Shown: one piece after another, positions 8,690 to 17,193 of the stretch
Numbering within the stretch: position 1 is the first letter of the stretch
How the letters are laid out: the number at the start of each line of letters is the position of its first letter
DNA from: Mycolicibacterium wolinskyi
GTDB taxonomy: Bacteria; Actinomycetota; Actinomycetes; Mycobacteriales; Mycobacteriaceae
Direction of reading: 5' to 3'
DNA length: 64,000 bases
Assembly: GCF_002101965.1 (NCBI RefSeq)
Contig: NZ_LQQA01000030.1
Span: 558,001-622,000, forward strand
Made by a program: the position numbers and the translations under genes
The notes under the pieces: model-generated
What the model was told of the DNA's origin: nothing
The model's input: the letters and a program-made list of their open reading frames with translations, nothing else
Databases searched by the model: none

Positions 8690-10205
8690 CGGTATTGGTG
8701 GCGCGGCGCATGTAGGCCTTCCACGCGTCCGAGCCCGACTCGCGGCCGCCGCCGGTGTGCTTCTCACCGCCGAACGCCCCGCCGATCTCGGCGCCCGACG
8801 TGCCGATGTTGACGTTGGCGATGCCACAGTCGGACCCGTCCGCGGCCATGAACCGCTCGGCTTCGCGCACGTCGGTCGTGAAGATCGCCGACGAAAGTCC
8901 TTGCGGCACCTCATTGTTCAAGGCAATCGCCTCATCGAGGTCGTCGTAGGTGAGGACATAGAGGATCGGGGCGAACGTCTCGGTGTGTACCACGGCGGTC
9001 TGAGCTGGCATCACCACCACCGCGGGCGCGACATAGAACGACGTGTCACCGGACTCGCCGGAGAACATGCGGCGTTCCCCACCGAAGACCTTCCCGCCGT
9101 CCGCGCGCGCCTGCTCGAGCGCACCGACCATGTCGCGATAGGCGCGTTCGTGGATGAGCGGGCCGACGAGCGTGCCCTCGGCGCCCGGCGCACCGATCGG
9201 CAGGCTCTGATAGGCCGACACGATCCGCTGCACCAGTTCGTCGGCCACCGAGGAATGTGCGATCAACCGGCGCAGGGTCGTGCAACGCTGGCCCGCGGTG
9301 CCCGCGGCCGAGAACACGATCGCGCGTACCGCCAGGTCGAGATCGGCCGACGGCGTCACGATCGCCGCGTTGTTCCCGCCCAGCTCCAACAGGGCCTTGC
9401 CGAATCGCGCGGCCACCCGCGGGCCGACCTGCTGGCCCATCCGGACCGAGCCGGTCGCGCTGACCAGCGCGACCCGCGGATCGTCGACAAGCCGTTCGCC
9501 GATGTCGCGCCCGCCCTGCACGAGCCTGCTCACCGCCGCGGGTGCACCCACATCGGCAGCCGCGCGCTCGATCAGCGCCTGACAGGCGATCGCCGTCAAG
9601 GGGGTCAGCTCGGAGGGCTTCCACACCACGGTGTCGCCGCACACCAACGCGACCGCGGTGTTCCACGACCACACCGCGACCGGGAAGTTGAACGCGGTGA
9701 TCACGCCGACGACGCCAAGCGGATGCCAGGTCTCCATCAGGCGGTGGCCGGGGCGCTCGGAGGCGATCGTGCGCCCGTACAGCTGCCGGGAGAGGCCGAC
9801 GGCGAATTCGCAGATGTCGATCATCTCCTGTACCTCGCCGAGGGCCTCGGAGGTGATCTTGCCCGCCTCGATCGTCACGAGCGTCGCAAGATCGGACTTG
9901 TGCTCGACGAGCAGCTCGCCCAGCCGCGCCACCACGGCGCCGCGCACCGGGGCGGGAGTGGTGCGCCACACCGAAAAAGCCTGGGCGGCTTCGGCAATCG
10001 CGGCGTCAGCCTGTTCGGCGGTGTCTTCGGGAACCGTGAACAACACCTCACCGGTGATCGGCGTGCTGGCGGGCAGGCCGGCCTCGCCGGGTGCACCCAA
10101 CGCGACATTCGCGCCGATCGAGTCGAATGCTTGCCGTGCCTGCGCACGCAGGTCGTCGGCGGTGGGGAGCATGGTCTGCTCGGTCGTCGAATCTGGTCGT
10201 GTCAT
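8640..10205 (-). CDS. pcd: Piperideine-6-carboxylate dehydrogenase (aldehyde dehydrogenase, Pcd)
   Basis: 521 residues from the ATG at 10205, which has AGAGAGGCG before it; a start at 10172 would give 510. Aldehyde dehydrogenase signatures are present: the catalytic-glutamate strand (LLELGGNN) and the nucleophile region GTAGQRCTTLRR. It oxidises alpha-aminoadipate semialdehyde (as piperideine-6-carboxylate) to alpha-aminoadipate, the step after lysine aminotransferase. It is divergent from lrpA with 60 nt between, and lat follows, as in the M. tuberculosis lat-lrpA-pcd locus. Confidence 0.9.
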   Translation of the reverse strand: MTRPDSTTEQTMLPTADDLRAQARQAFDSIGANVALGAPGEAGLPASTPITGEVLFTVPEDTAEQADAAIAEAAQAFSVWRTTPAPVRGAVVARLGELLVEHKSDLATLVTIEAGKITSEALGEVQEMIDICEFAVGLSRQLYGRTIASERPGHRLMETWHPLGVVGVITAFNFPVAVWSWNTAVALVCGDTVVWKPSELTPLTAIACQALIERAAADVGAPAAVSRLVQGGRDIGERLVDDPRVALVSATGSVRMGQQVGPRVAARFGKALLELGGNNAAIVTPSADLDLAVRAIVFSAAGTAGQRCTTLRRLIAHSSVADELVQRIVSAYQSLPIGAPGAEGTLVGPLIHERAYRDMVGALEQARADGGKVFGGERRMFSGESGDTSFYVAPAVVVMPAQTAVVHTETFAPILYVLTYDDLDEAIALNNEVPQGLSSAIFTTDVREAERFMAADGSDCGIANVNIGTSGAEIGGAFGGEKHTGGGRESGSDAWKAYMRRATNTVNYSSELPLAQGVHFG

Positions 10206-10265
10206 ATCGCGCCTCTCTGGTCGGCAGCCCCGGGATGGAGAAATCGAACGGCTACAGTGCGGGCC

Positions 10266-10730
10266 ATGGGTGAACCGGACGAACAGCCGCTGGACGGGAT
10301 CGACCGGATCCTGGTTCGTGAACTCGTGGCCGACGGCCGCGCAACGTTGGCGCACCTCGCGTCGGTCGCAGGCCTGTCGGTGTCGGCGGTGCAGGCGCGG
10401 GTACGCCGGCTGGAATCGCGTGGCGTGGTGACCGGGTATGCCGCACGGCTCAACCCGGAAGCACTGGGCAGCATGCTGTCGGCGTTCGTGGCCATCACCC
10501 CTCTCGATCCTTCTCAACCCGATGATGCGCCTGCGCGGCTGGAGCACATCCCCGAAATCGAATCGTGCCACTCGGTGGCCGGCGAGGAGAGCTACATCTT
10601 GCAGGTCCGGGTCGCTTCCGCGCGGGCCCTGGAGGACCTGCTGCAACGCATCAGGACCGCCGCCAATGTCCGCACGCGAAGCACCGTCATCTTGCAGACA
10701 TTTTACACAGGCAGAGACTACATTCCGTAA
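10266..10730 (+). CDS. lrpA: Lrp/AsnC-family regulator LrpA
   Basis: 154 residues. The N-terminal helix-turn-helix (ILVRELVADGRATLAHLASVAGLSVSAVQARVRRLESRGVV region, residues ~14-55) is followed by the RAM effector domain (IESCHSVAGEESYILQVRVAS). It is the mycobacterial LrpA, next to lat, which is induced in starvation. Divergent to pcd. A perfect palindrome overlaps its stop codon and precedes lat, a likely operator. The ATG at 10266 is taken; an in-frame GTG at 10257 is possible. Confidence 0.9.
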   Translation: MGEPDEQPLDGIDRILVRELVADGRATLAHLASVAGLSVSAVQARVRRLESRGVVTGYAARLNPEALGSMLSAFVAITPLDPSQPDDAPARLEHIPEIESCHSVAGEESYILQVRVASARALEDLLQRIRTAANVRTRSTVILQTFYTGRDYIP

Positions 10731-10761
10731 TCGTTACGGTTGTCAAGCGTAATGACCGTAA
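10725..10761 (+). promoter_or_regulatory. Palindromic operator candidate upstream of lat
   Basis: A perfect inverted repeat CCGTAA-TCG-TTACGG spans 10725-10739, covering the lrpA stop codon. TTACGGT (10734-10740) is also matched by ACCGTAA (10755-10761) across 14 nt, and GCGTAAT lies between them. Three or four TTACG/CGTAA half-sites in ~40 bp just before the lat ATG (10783) fit an LrpA binding array. Binding by LrpA is inferred from position only. Confidence 0.6.
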
Positions 10762-10782
10762 AAAATGCGATAAAGTGGTGCC

Positions 10783-12108
10783 ATGACCGCAGTGCTGACA
10801 TCGCAATCCCTCACGCCCGACCACGTGCGCGAGGTGCTGGCCCGCAGCATCCTGGCCGACGGTTTCGATTTCGTGCTCGATCTGGACCGCTCGTCGGGCT
10901 CGCATCTGGTCGACGCGCGCACCGGTGAGCGCTTCCTGGACATGTTCACGTTCTTCGCGTCGTCGGCGCTGGGGATGAACCACCCGGCGCTCGCCGACGA
11001 CCGTGACTTCATGGCCGAACTGGCGCAGGCCGCGGTGAACAAGCCGAGTAACTCCGACATCTACAGCGTCCCGATGGCGCGGTTCGTCGCCACATTCCGC
11101 CGGGTACTCGGAGATCCAGCGCTTCCGCATCTGTTCTTCGTCGACGGAGGTGCGCTTGCGGTGGAGAACGCCCTCAAGGTGGCGTTCGACTGGAAGAGCC
11201 GGCTCAACGAGGCCCGCGGCGTGGATCCCGCGTTGGGCACCAAGGTGTTACACCTGCGCGGCGCCTTCCACGGTCGCAGCGGCTACACCCTGTCGCTCAC
11301 CAACACCGACCCGGTCAAAGTGGCCCGCTTCCCGAAGTTCGACTGGCCGCGCATCGACGCTCCCTACATTCGGCCCGGCGCGAACATGGCCGAGATCGAA
11401 GCCGAATCGCTGCGTCAGGCGAGAGCGGCGTTCGAGGCCAACGCCCATGACATCGCGTGCTTCATCGCCGAGCCGATCCAGGGCGAAGGCGGCGATCGGC
11501 ACTTCCGTCCGGAGTTCTTCGCGGCGATGCGCGACCTGTGCGACGAATTCGACGCGTTGCTGATCTTCGACGAGGTGCAGACGGGTTGCGGGATCACCGG
11601 AACCGCTTGGGCTTACCAGCAATTGGGCGTCACCCCCGACGTCGTGTCATTCGGGAAGAAGACGCAGGTGTGCGGCGTGATGGCCGGACGGCGCGTCGAC
11701 GAGGTCGCCGACAACGTGTTCACCGTCAGCTCACGGATCAACTCGACCTGGGGCGGCAACCTGGTCGACATGGTTCGGTCTCGGCGCATCCTCGAGGTGA
11801 TCGAGTCCGACGGACTGCTGGGCAACGCCGCCGCGATGGGCGACCACCTGCTCGCTCAATTACGGCTGTTGGCAACAGAATTCCCGCACGCGGTGCTCGA
11901 CCCGCGGGGCCGCGGACTGATGTGTGCCTTCAGTATGCCCGCCGCCGCCGACCGCGACGAACTCATCCGCCGACTTTGGGATCGCCACGTCATCATGCTG
12001 CCCAGCGGCTCGAATTCGGTGCGGTTCCGGCCGGCGCTCACCGTGACGCGCGACGAGATCGACGCTTGCATCGGCGCTGTGCGGAACGTACTGACGACGC
12101 TGACTTAA
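10783..12108 (+). CDS. lat: L-lysine 6-aminotransferase (Lat)
   Basis: 441 residues, class III PLP aminotransferase. The PLP lysine is in SFGKKTQVCG (Lys292 or Lys293, by comparison with the M. tuberculosis enzyme the second), preceded by FDEVQTGCG and AFHGRSGYTL. It transfers the epsilon-amino group of lysine to 2-oxoglutarate, giving alpha-aminoadipate semialdehyde. Mtb lat is strongly induced in nutrient starvation (known). Here it follows lrpA by 52 nt that carry the palindromic operator. A strong hairpin terminator follows the gene. Confidence 0.93.
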   Translation: MTAVLTSQSLTPDHVREVLARSILADGFDFVLDLDRSSGSHLVDARTGERFLDMFTFFASSALGMNHPALADDRDFMAELAQAAVNKPSNSDIYSVPMARFVATFRRVLGDPALPHLFFVDGGALAVENALKVAFDWKSRLNEARGVDPALGTKVLHLRGAFHGRSGYTLSLTNTDPVKVARFPKFDWPRIDAPYIRPGANMAEIEAESLRQARAAFEANAHDIACFIAEPIQGEGGDRHFRPEFFAAMRDLCDEFDALLIFDEVQTGCGITGTAWAYQQLGVTPDVVSFGKKTQVCGVMAGRRVDEVADNVFTVSSRINSTWGGNLVDMVRSRRILEVIESDGLLGNAAAMGDHLLAQLRLLATEFPHAVLDPRGRGLMCAFSMPAAADRDELIRRLWDRHVIMLPSGSNSVRFRPALTVTRDEIDACIGAVRNVLTTLT

Positions 12109-12131
12109 CCTGCACCGCAGCGTCAAATGGT

Positions 12132-12165
12132 CGGCCCCGCTTCCCGAATACGGGAAGCGGGGCCG
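12132..12165. terminator. Hairpin terminator between convergent lat and the repeat-protein gene
   Basis: A perfect 15-bp stem (CGGCCCCGCTTCCCG at 12132-12146, AATA loop, complement at 12151-12165) lies in the 111-nt gap between the two convergent genes. It can act in both directions. There is no clear U-tract, as is common in mycobacteria. Confidence 0.8.
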
Positions 12166-12219
12166 CCTTCCCCCACTGAGCGTGGCTACCGGGTCACCGC
12201 CGGTCGCCAGCCATTGGTT

Positions 12220-14388
12220 TTACTTGTCGCCCGAATCCGACTTCGAGCTCTTCGAATCCGACTTCGAGTCGGAGCCCTTCGAGCTGCTCTTGGAGCTCTT
12301 GGATTCGGAAGCTCCGGAGGACGCCTTCGAATCGGACTTGGTGTCGGAACCGGTCGAGCCGCTGCCGGAGTCCTTGCTGCCGGAATCCTTGGTGTCGGTG
12401 TCCGAAGAGGGCTTCGACGGCTTCGCCGGCTTGGTCGACTCGCTGTCGTCGGCGTCGCGATCCTTCGGCGAGAAGACGTTCTTGACCGCGTCGGCGACGC
12501 CGTCGATGGTCTTCTTGAGCTCTTCGGCCGGCTTCACGACGGCCTTGACCGGCTTGGTCTCCGCTGCGGGCGCAGTCTCGACCGTTTCCTCTGGCGCGGC
12601 CACGGTCTCCTCGGCGGTCTTGTCGGTGACCGACACCTTGACCAGGGACGCATCAGCGTCGGGCAACGACGCCGGTCCGGAATCCGACTTGCCTGCCTTG
12701 GCCGCTGCGGCCAAAGACGCGGTGGTCGAGTCGGTTTCGGTCTCCTCCTGCGGCGGCGCGACGATGTCGAGGATCGTCCCGCCGACCGTCTCGACGACCT
12801 GCTTGAAGACGTCGATGCTGGCGTTGACCAGGGTCACGGCGGTGGCCGCGGCCAGGGTCAGCCCGCTCTTGAAGGCGTCGAGCGTGCCGCCGGTGGCCGT
12901 CCACACCGCGAGTGCGATCGACCGGAACGCCTGCTGGAGATCGGTGGTCGTGGGCAGGGACGCCGTCGCCGAATCGGTCTCGGGCGTGGTCTCCACCGCG
13001 GCCACCGGGGTGACGCTGCCGGACTCGGTACCGGTACCCGTCTCGTCCGGTTCCTGCTCGACCGGCGGCGCGACGATGTCGAGGATCGTCCCGCCGACGG
13101 TGTCGACGACCTGCTTGAAGACGTCGATCGTGGCGTTGACCAGGGTGACGGCGGTGGCCGCGGCCAGGGTCAGCCCGCTCTTGAAGGCGTCGAGTGTGCC
13201 GCCGGTCGCGGTCCACAGTGCCAGCGCGACCGCCCGGAACGCTTGCTGCGCACCGGAAATCAGACCGGTCGACGCGACGGAGGCGTCCGCCGGGTCTGGC
13301 GCAGGCGGGGCGATGATGTCGAGGATGGTCCCGCCGACCACGTCGACCGACTGCTTGAACACATCGATACCGCCGTTGACGAGCGAAACCGCGGTCGCCG
13401 TCGCGAGGGACAGCCCGCTCTTGAAAGCGTCAAGCGTGCCGCCGGTGGCCGTCCACAGTGCCAGTGCGACCGCCCGGAAGGCTTGCTGCGCACCGGAAAC
13501 CACGCCACCCGCGGTGGTCGCGGCCGGGGGAGCGATGATGTTGAGGATCGTCCCGCCGACGAGATCGACGGCCTGCTTGAAGGTGTCGATCGTGCCGTTG
13601 ACGAGGGTGAGCCCGGTGGCGGTCGCGAGGACGAGGCCGCTCTTGAAGGCGTCGAGGCTGCCCGCGACGGCCGTCCATGTCGCCAGCGAGATTGCGCGGA
13701 ACGCCTGCTGCGCGTCCGAAGGCGACGGCAGCAGAGCCGTTGCGGCCGAAGCCTCCTGCGGCGGCGCGATGATGTCGAGGATGGTCCCGCCGACGAGGCT
13801 GAACGCCTGCTTGAAGGTATCGACGCCGGCGTTGACCAGCGTGACCGCCGTGGTCGCCGCGAGGATCAGCCCGCTCTTGAACGCGTCGAGGGTGCCGCCG
13901 GTGGCGGTCCACAATGCCAGGGCCACGTCACGGAACGCCTGCTGGGCGCCGGTGAACAGCCCGCTGCCCGCGACCTGCTCGGGCGCGATGACATCGAGGA
14001 TCGTCCCGCCGACCAGATCGAAGGCCTGCTTGAAGGTGTCGATGCCGCCATTGACCAGGGTCACGCCGGCAGCGGTGGACACCACCAGCCCGCTCTTGAA
14101 CGCGTCGAGGGTGCCGCCGGTGGCGGTCCACAGCGCCAGCGCCAGTTCACGGAACGCTTGCTGGGCGTTGGTCGCGGCCGCCCCGGGCACGGCTGCCAAA
14201 GCGGCGGTCGGCGCATTCTGCAGTGTCGCCGCGAACAACTGATTGGTGGTCGGCGAACTGAACGCGGCCGGTGTCACCGCGGCGACCTTGATGTCCGGCG
14301 GCGGCGGAGCGATCGGGCTCGCGATGATCGCACCGGCAGCCAGCATCGCGATTCCCGCTGTGGCGTATGGGCGGACAGCTAAGTGCAT
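12220..14388 (-). CDS. Secreted/surface protein with six 64-residue repeats and a Ser/Lys/Asp tail
   Basis: 722 residues, not recognised as a named family. Residues 1-~28 are an export signal of a type common in mycobacteria (MHLAVRPYATAGIAMLAAG). Six repeats follow at ~74-137, 146-209, 224-287, 298-361, 378-441 and 482-545, each built on AQQAFR, ALWTATGGTLDAFKSGL, TLVN, DxFKQ and VGGTILDIIAPP, with Pro/Ala/Glu-rich linkers of 8-40 residues. Residues ~546-722 are a disordered tail that ends in Ser/Lys/Asp-rich runs. The repeats look like amphipathic helices and could form a rod or membrane-lining array. It stands alone, convergent with lat, with a long AT-richer region upstream. No enzyme motif is visible. 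Confidence 0.85.
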   Translation of the reverse strand: MHLAVRPYATAGIAMLAAGAIIASPIAPPPPDIKVAAVTPAAFSSPTTNQLFAATLQNAPTAALAAVPGAAATNAQQAFRELALALWTATGGTLDAFKSGLVVSTAAGVTLVNGGIDTFKQAFDLVGGTILDVIAPEQVAGSGLFTGAQQAFRDVALALWTATGGTLDAFKSGLILAATTAVTLVNAGVDTFKQAFSLVGGTILDIIAPPQEASAATALLPSPSDAQQAFRAISLATWTAVAGSLDAFKSGLVLATATGLTLVNGTIDTFKQAVDLVGGTILNIIAPPAATTAGGVVSGAQQAFRAVALALWTATGGTLDAFKSGLSLATATAVSLVNGGIDVFKQSVDVVGGTILDIIAPPAPDPADASVASTGLISGAQQAFRAVALALWTATGGTLDAFKSGLTLAAATAVTLVNATIDVFKQVVDTVGGTILDIVAPPVEQEPDETGTGTESGSVTPVAAVETTPETDSATASLPTTTDLQQAFRSIALAVWTATGGTLDAFKSGLTLAAATAVTLVNASIDVFKQVVETVGGTILDIVAPPQEETETDSTTASLAAAAKAGKSDSGPASLPDADASLVKVSVTDKTAEETVAAPEETVETAPAAETKPVKAVVKPAEELKKTIDGVADAVKNVFSPKDRDADDSESTKPAKPSKPSSDTDTKDSGSKDSGSGSTGSDTKSDSKASSGASESKSSKSSSKGSDSKSDSKSSKSDSGDK
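12754..14169 (-). repeat. Six tandem ~64-codon coding repeats
   Basis: The DNA encodes six near-identical modules separated by short linkers; repeats 2, 4, 5 and 6 are closest. The invariant core GGTLDAFKSGL is kept in five copies, and repeat 3 has AGSLDAFKSGL. High DNA identity between units means copy number could change by recombination. Confidence 0.85.
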
Positions 14389-15163
14389 TGCATTCCCCTC
14401 TAGACGAATTAAAGAACCCCCGAATGCGGCAAACAGTACCTGAGAAGAACCTTAGGGCCCAACTTATTAAGAAAAAATCTCGGAGAAGCTTTGTGTTAAC
14501 CGATGCTCCTCTTCTGATTACCTGGGTTGTCGCTTTGCCATTAATGCCGACGTGCGCCACGCATACGAAATTGGCAAATGCACGGAAAGATTGCTGAAAC
14601 TCATGCGGGGCGGCGGCGGACATCTGAGCGACACCGATGGTTAACCCATCAAAATTTTGCCAACGCAACCGAGATGGCGAGAAAAGCAGCCTGTCAGGCC
14701 AATTATGGCCCAGCAGGCTTTGCGAAGTCTGCGTAGCGTCAGATATGCATCCAAAGTGTCGAACGGTGGGTGCGGATGCTGTGGGACGGTCGGCAATCGG
14801 TTTTCCGCCCATCGTTCGAGGCGCTTTTGTTCGCTGTTTGTGATTTTGCTCCGATGTGCCCCTATAACGGTGCGCGGCGTTGTCCGTGTGAGTTGTGTCG
14901 CGACCCGGCGACTGACGCTCAGGTAGAAACCTGAGAAGCGCAGCTAACCTCTGCGCGACCGTCATCTGGCGTCGCGCCTATTTCGTACCGGAACGCGTGA
15001 ATCCAGCTAACAGCTCCGCCGGGCAGGCGTGGCATCTTGACCTCGGCATGGTGACCCCGCGCCGCCGTTTGGGCGACCTCACAGCCCGTACGCCGGGTCC
15101 CCGGCACACGGCAAAGCCGTGCATCATGCCGTAGCAACCCACTTCGGGGCCTCGGCTGCGGCG
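14389..15163. other. Long gene-free stretch upstream of the repeat-protein gene
   Basis: 775 nt without a convincing gene. The part at about 14400-14600 is clearly richer in A+T than its surroundings (runs such as TTAAGAAAAAATCTC), and would hold the promoter and leader of the minus-strand repeat protein. No SigF-type box, tRNA or recognised riboswitch was seen. Short open frames here have atypical composition for this genome and no ribosome binding site. Confidence 0.6.
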
Positions 15164-15778
15164 TCAAACCGTCGGATCGGGTGGAACCTCGGTGATCACC
15201 CTGCGGAGGATGGATTTCAGGCGTGGCAGTTGGGCTCCGCCGACCAGTTCGCAACCATGTAGCGCGGCGAGCTTGTGAGCGGCCGGGGTGAACTCGTGGT
15301 TGGTCACCACCATGGTCTTGGCGCAGTCCTGCATCGGGGCGCCCGCCACAACTTCCTGTACTGCGCCCGCCCCGACCGGGCGGGACTGCCGCTTGCATTG
15401 GATCGCAACACGATTGGGTCGATGGCCGACGATCAGATCGACCCCCCAGTCACCGGTCACCGGGGTCATGATCACCGGCAAGCCACAGGAGCGGGCGATG
15501 CGCGCGACGTGGTCCTCGAACTCCAGCCCGGACATCTCGGCGCCCGGCTGCTCACTCGGTCCGGGGGTGCGGGCGCCGTCCCACGCCCCCGCAAGGAAAT
15601 GGGGCGCGGTAACGAGCACGAGCGGCACGGCGACGCCGATGGTGAGACTCCACGGCACATCGACCCCTGCCGCATAACCCGCGATCGCCGCGCAGGCCCC
15701 CGCCGCGAGGTACAGCTTGGTCCGGAGTCGACGCACGCGCCGAATGTTAGATGGCCTGTGCGACAAACGATCACTCAA
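15164..15778 (-). CDS. Membrane-anchored Mrr/restriction-endonuclease-like protein
   Basis: 204 residues. Two hydrophobic segments (about 22-39 and 43-64) are followed by a PD-(D/E)xK-type nuclease domain: SGLEFEDHVARIA (helix with acidic residue), GDWGVDLIVG (Asp114), and AIQCKRQ (Gln127-x-Lys129). This Q-x-K variant with GxxxDL is typical of the Mrr_cat/RecB-like group. The membrane anchor suggests a role at the envelope or in degrading incoming DNA rather than classical restriction; no methylase gene is near. Divergent from the PAS-ANTAR gene. Confidence 0.7.
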   Translation of the reverse strand: MSDRLSHRPSNIRRVRRLRTKLYLAAGACAAIAGYAAGVDVPWSLTIGVAVPLVLVTAPHFLAGAWDGARTPGPSEQPGAEMSGLEFEDHVARIARSCGLPVIMTPVTGDWGVDLIVGHRPNRVAIQCKRQSRPVGAGAVQEVVAGAPMQDCAKTMVVTNHEFTPAAHKLAALHGCELVGGAQLPRLKSILRRVITEVPPDPTV

Positions 15779-15807
15779 TTCCCAGGTCGGCGGGATAACC
15801 TTTTGCC

Positions 15808-16494
15808 ATGACGAACGAACCGACCCAGCTCGGCATGCAGTCGTCTGTCGAGCATGCCCTCGCCGGGGGAGAACCCCAGCGGGTCGGATCGTTCCGGTTT
15901 TATTTCGCCGACGAGCGCTGGGAGTGGTCGCCGCAGGTGGAACGGATGCACGGGTACGAACCGGGCACCGCGCAACCGACCACCGAGCTGGTGTTGTCGC
16001 ACAAGCATCCCGATGACTACGGGCAGGTCGCTGCCACGCTGGACGAGATCCGTCGTACGTCCGGGGCGTTCAGCACGCGCCACCGGATCATCGACACCGC
16101 CGGCGCCGTCCACGAGGTGGCCGTCGTCGGCGATCAACTCTTTGGCGACGACGGCAGCGTCATCGGCACCCACGGCTTCTACGTCGACGTCACGCCCGCC
16201 ATCACCGAGGCGCGGCAGCAGGTGGTCACCGAAGCGGTGGCCGAGATCGCCGAGGCCCGCAGTGGTATCGAGCAGGCCAAGGGCATGCTGATGCTCATCT
16301 ACCGGATCAATGCCGACTCGGCGTTCGAATTGCTGAGATGGCGGTCGCAGGAGACCAACACCAAGCTGCGTCTGCTGGCCGAGCAGCTCGCCAAGGACTT
16401 CCTGGAGCTCGACTACAACGAGATCCTGCCCAACCGCGTCGTGTTCGACAGGCTGCTGCTCACCGCTCATCTACGGGTCGGGGGCGAGGTTTAG
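15808..16494 (+). CDS. PAS-ANTAR domain protein (RNA-binding antiterminator type)
   Basis: 228 residues. Residues ~25-135 form a PAS domain (RWEWSPQVERMHGYEPG, HPDDYGQV, FSTRHRIIDTAGAVHEV). Residues ~150-210 form an ANTAR domain (IEQAKGMLMLIYRINADSAFELLRWRSQETN), which in other bacteria binds paired RNA hairpins to block terminators. Such proteins are numerous in mycobacteria. The PAS part would sense a small ligand or redox cue. No target hairpins were sought systematically. Confidence 0.88.
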   Translation: MTNEPTQLGMQSSVEHALAGGEPQRVGSFRFYFADERWEWSPQVERMHGYEPGTAQPTTELVLSHKHPDDYGQVAATLDEIRRTSGAFSTRHRIIDTAGAVHEVAVVGDQLFGDDGSVIGTHGFYVDVTPAITEARQQVVTEAVAEIAEARSGIEQAKGMLMLIYRINADSAFELLRWRSQETNTKLRLLAEQLAKDFLELDYNEILPNRVVFDRLLLTAHLRVGGEV

Positions 16495-16555
16495 CCGGTC
16501 CCTGTCCCGGGAACGCTCGTGTCGCTTGAGTCAATGCGAACCGGGAGATGGAGCA

Positions 16556-16801
16556 ATGGCGACGTGCGCCACGTGCGGCAACGACTACGACAAGGCGTTC
16601 ACGGTGAGCTGGGGCGGTCACACCGAGACGTTCGACAGTGTGGAGTGCGCAGCGGTCCGGATCGCCCCCGAGTGCGCGCACTGCGGATGCCGGATTCTCG
16701 GCCATGGCGTCGAGGCGGCCGACACGATGTACTGCTGCGCTCACTGCGCCCGTGAGTCGGGGCACTCCGAGCTTGTCGACCGCCAAGCGGTGGCCAAGTA
16801 G
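16556..16801 (+). CDS. Cysteine-rich metallothionein-like/zinc-ribbon small protein
   Basis: 81 residues. Cysteines fall in CATCGN, VEC, CAHCGC, CCAHC pairs, and the sequence GTMYCCAHCA-like end resembles the prokaryotic metallothionein (SmtA) family, which binds Zn or Cu. The ATG at 16556 is chosen because GGGAGATGGAG precedes it at good spacing; a TTG upstream is less likely. It likely buffers metal or forms a structural zinc site. The family call is from pattern memory and could instead be a simple double zinc ribbon. Confidence 0.65.
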   Translation: MATCATCGNDYDKAFTVSWGGHTETFDSVECAAVRIAPECAHCGCRILGHGVEAADTMYCCAHCARESGHSELVDRQAVAK

Positions 16802-16812
16802 GCCGCGCCGCG

Positions 16813-17193
16813 ATGTACCACGACGCACAAGACCTGCGTAGCGGTGATGTCGACGTCTGGCAGGCGGTCCGGTTCGGGTTGGTCGCTGCGGCGGCCGGCC
16901 TGGGCTTCCTCTTGATGGCCGTCACCTGGGTGAGTACGTGCGCGGGTGCCACGGCCGACTTGGCGGCGTGCGGAGCGCCCCAGCGCACCGCGTTGGCGCT
17001 CGGCACACCACTGATCCTGTTCGTCGCCGGGCTCCGGGCGTTCGCCCGGGCTTACCAGGCGTGGAAGAGGCGTGAGACCTGGTGGGCGTGGCACGGTGCC
17101 GGGTGGCTCTTGACGTTGCTGACGCTGCTGGTGCTCGTCACGTCCCTGCCCGCGTTCGCTGGCACGGGGATGACCACGGGGTTGACACTGTGA
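16813..17193 (+). CDS. Small integral membrane protein, unknown
   Basis: 126 residues with three hydrophobic segments (about 22-44, 60-76, 96-115) and short charged loops (AWKRRETWWAWHGAG). Not recognised. It begins 11 nt after the metallothionein-like gene, and its TGA overlaps the GTG of the FMN reductase gene, so all three are probably one transcript. Confidence 0.75.
   Translation: MYHDAQDLRSGDVDVWQAVRFGLVAAAAGLGFLLMAVTWVSTCAGATADLAACGAPQRTALALGTPLILFVAGLRAFARAYQAWKRRETWWAWHGAGWLLTLLTLLVLVTSLPAFAGTGMTTGLTL

Noticed and set aside
12127..14382. Long open frames on the plus strand through the repeat-protein gene
   Set aside because: They are shadows of the repetitive GC-rich minus-strand gene; composition (Arg/Gly/Asp-rich, no signal or domain) and lack of a ribosome binding site argue against coding.
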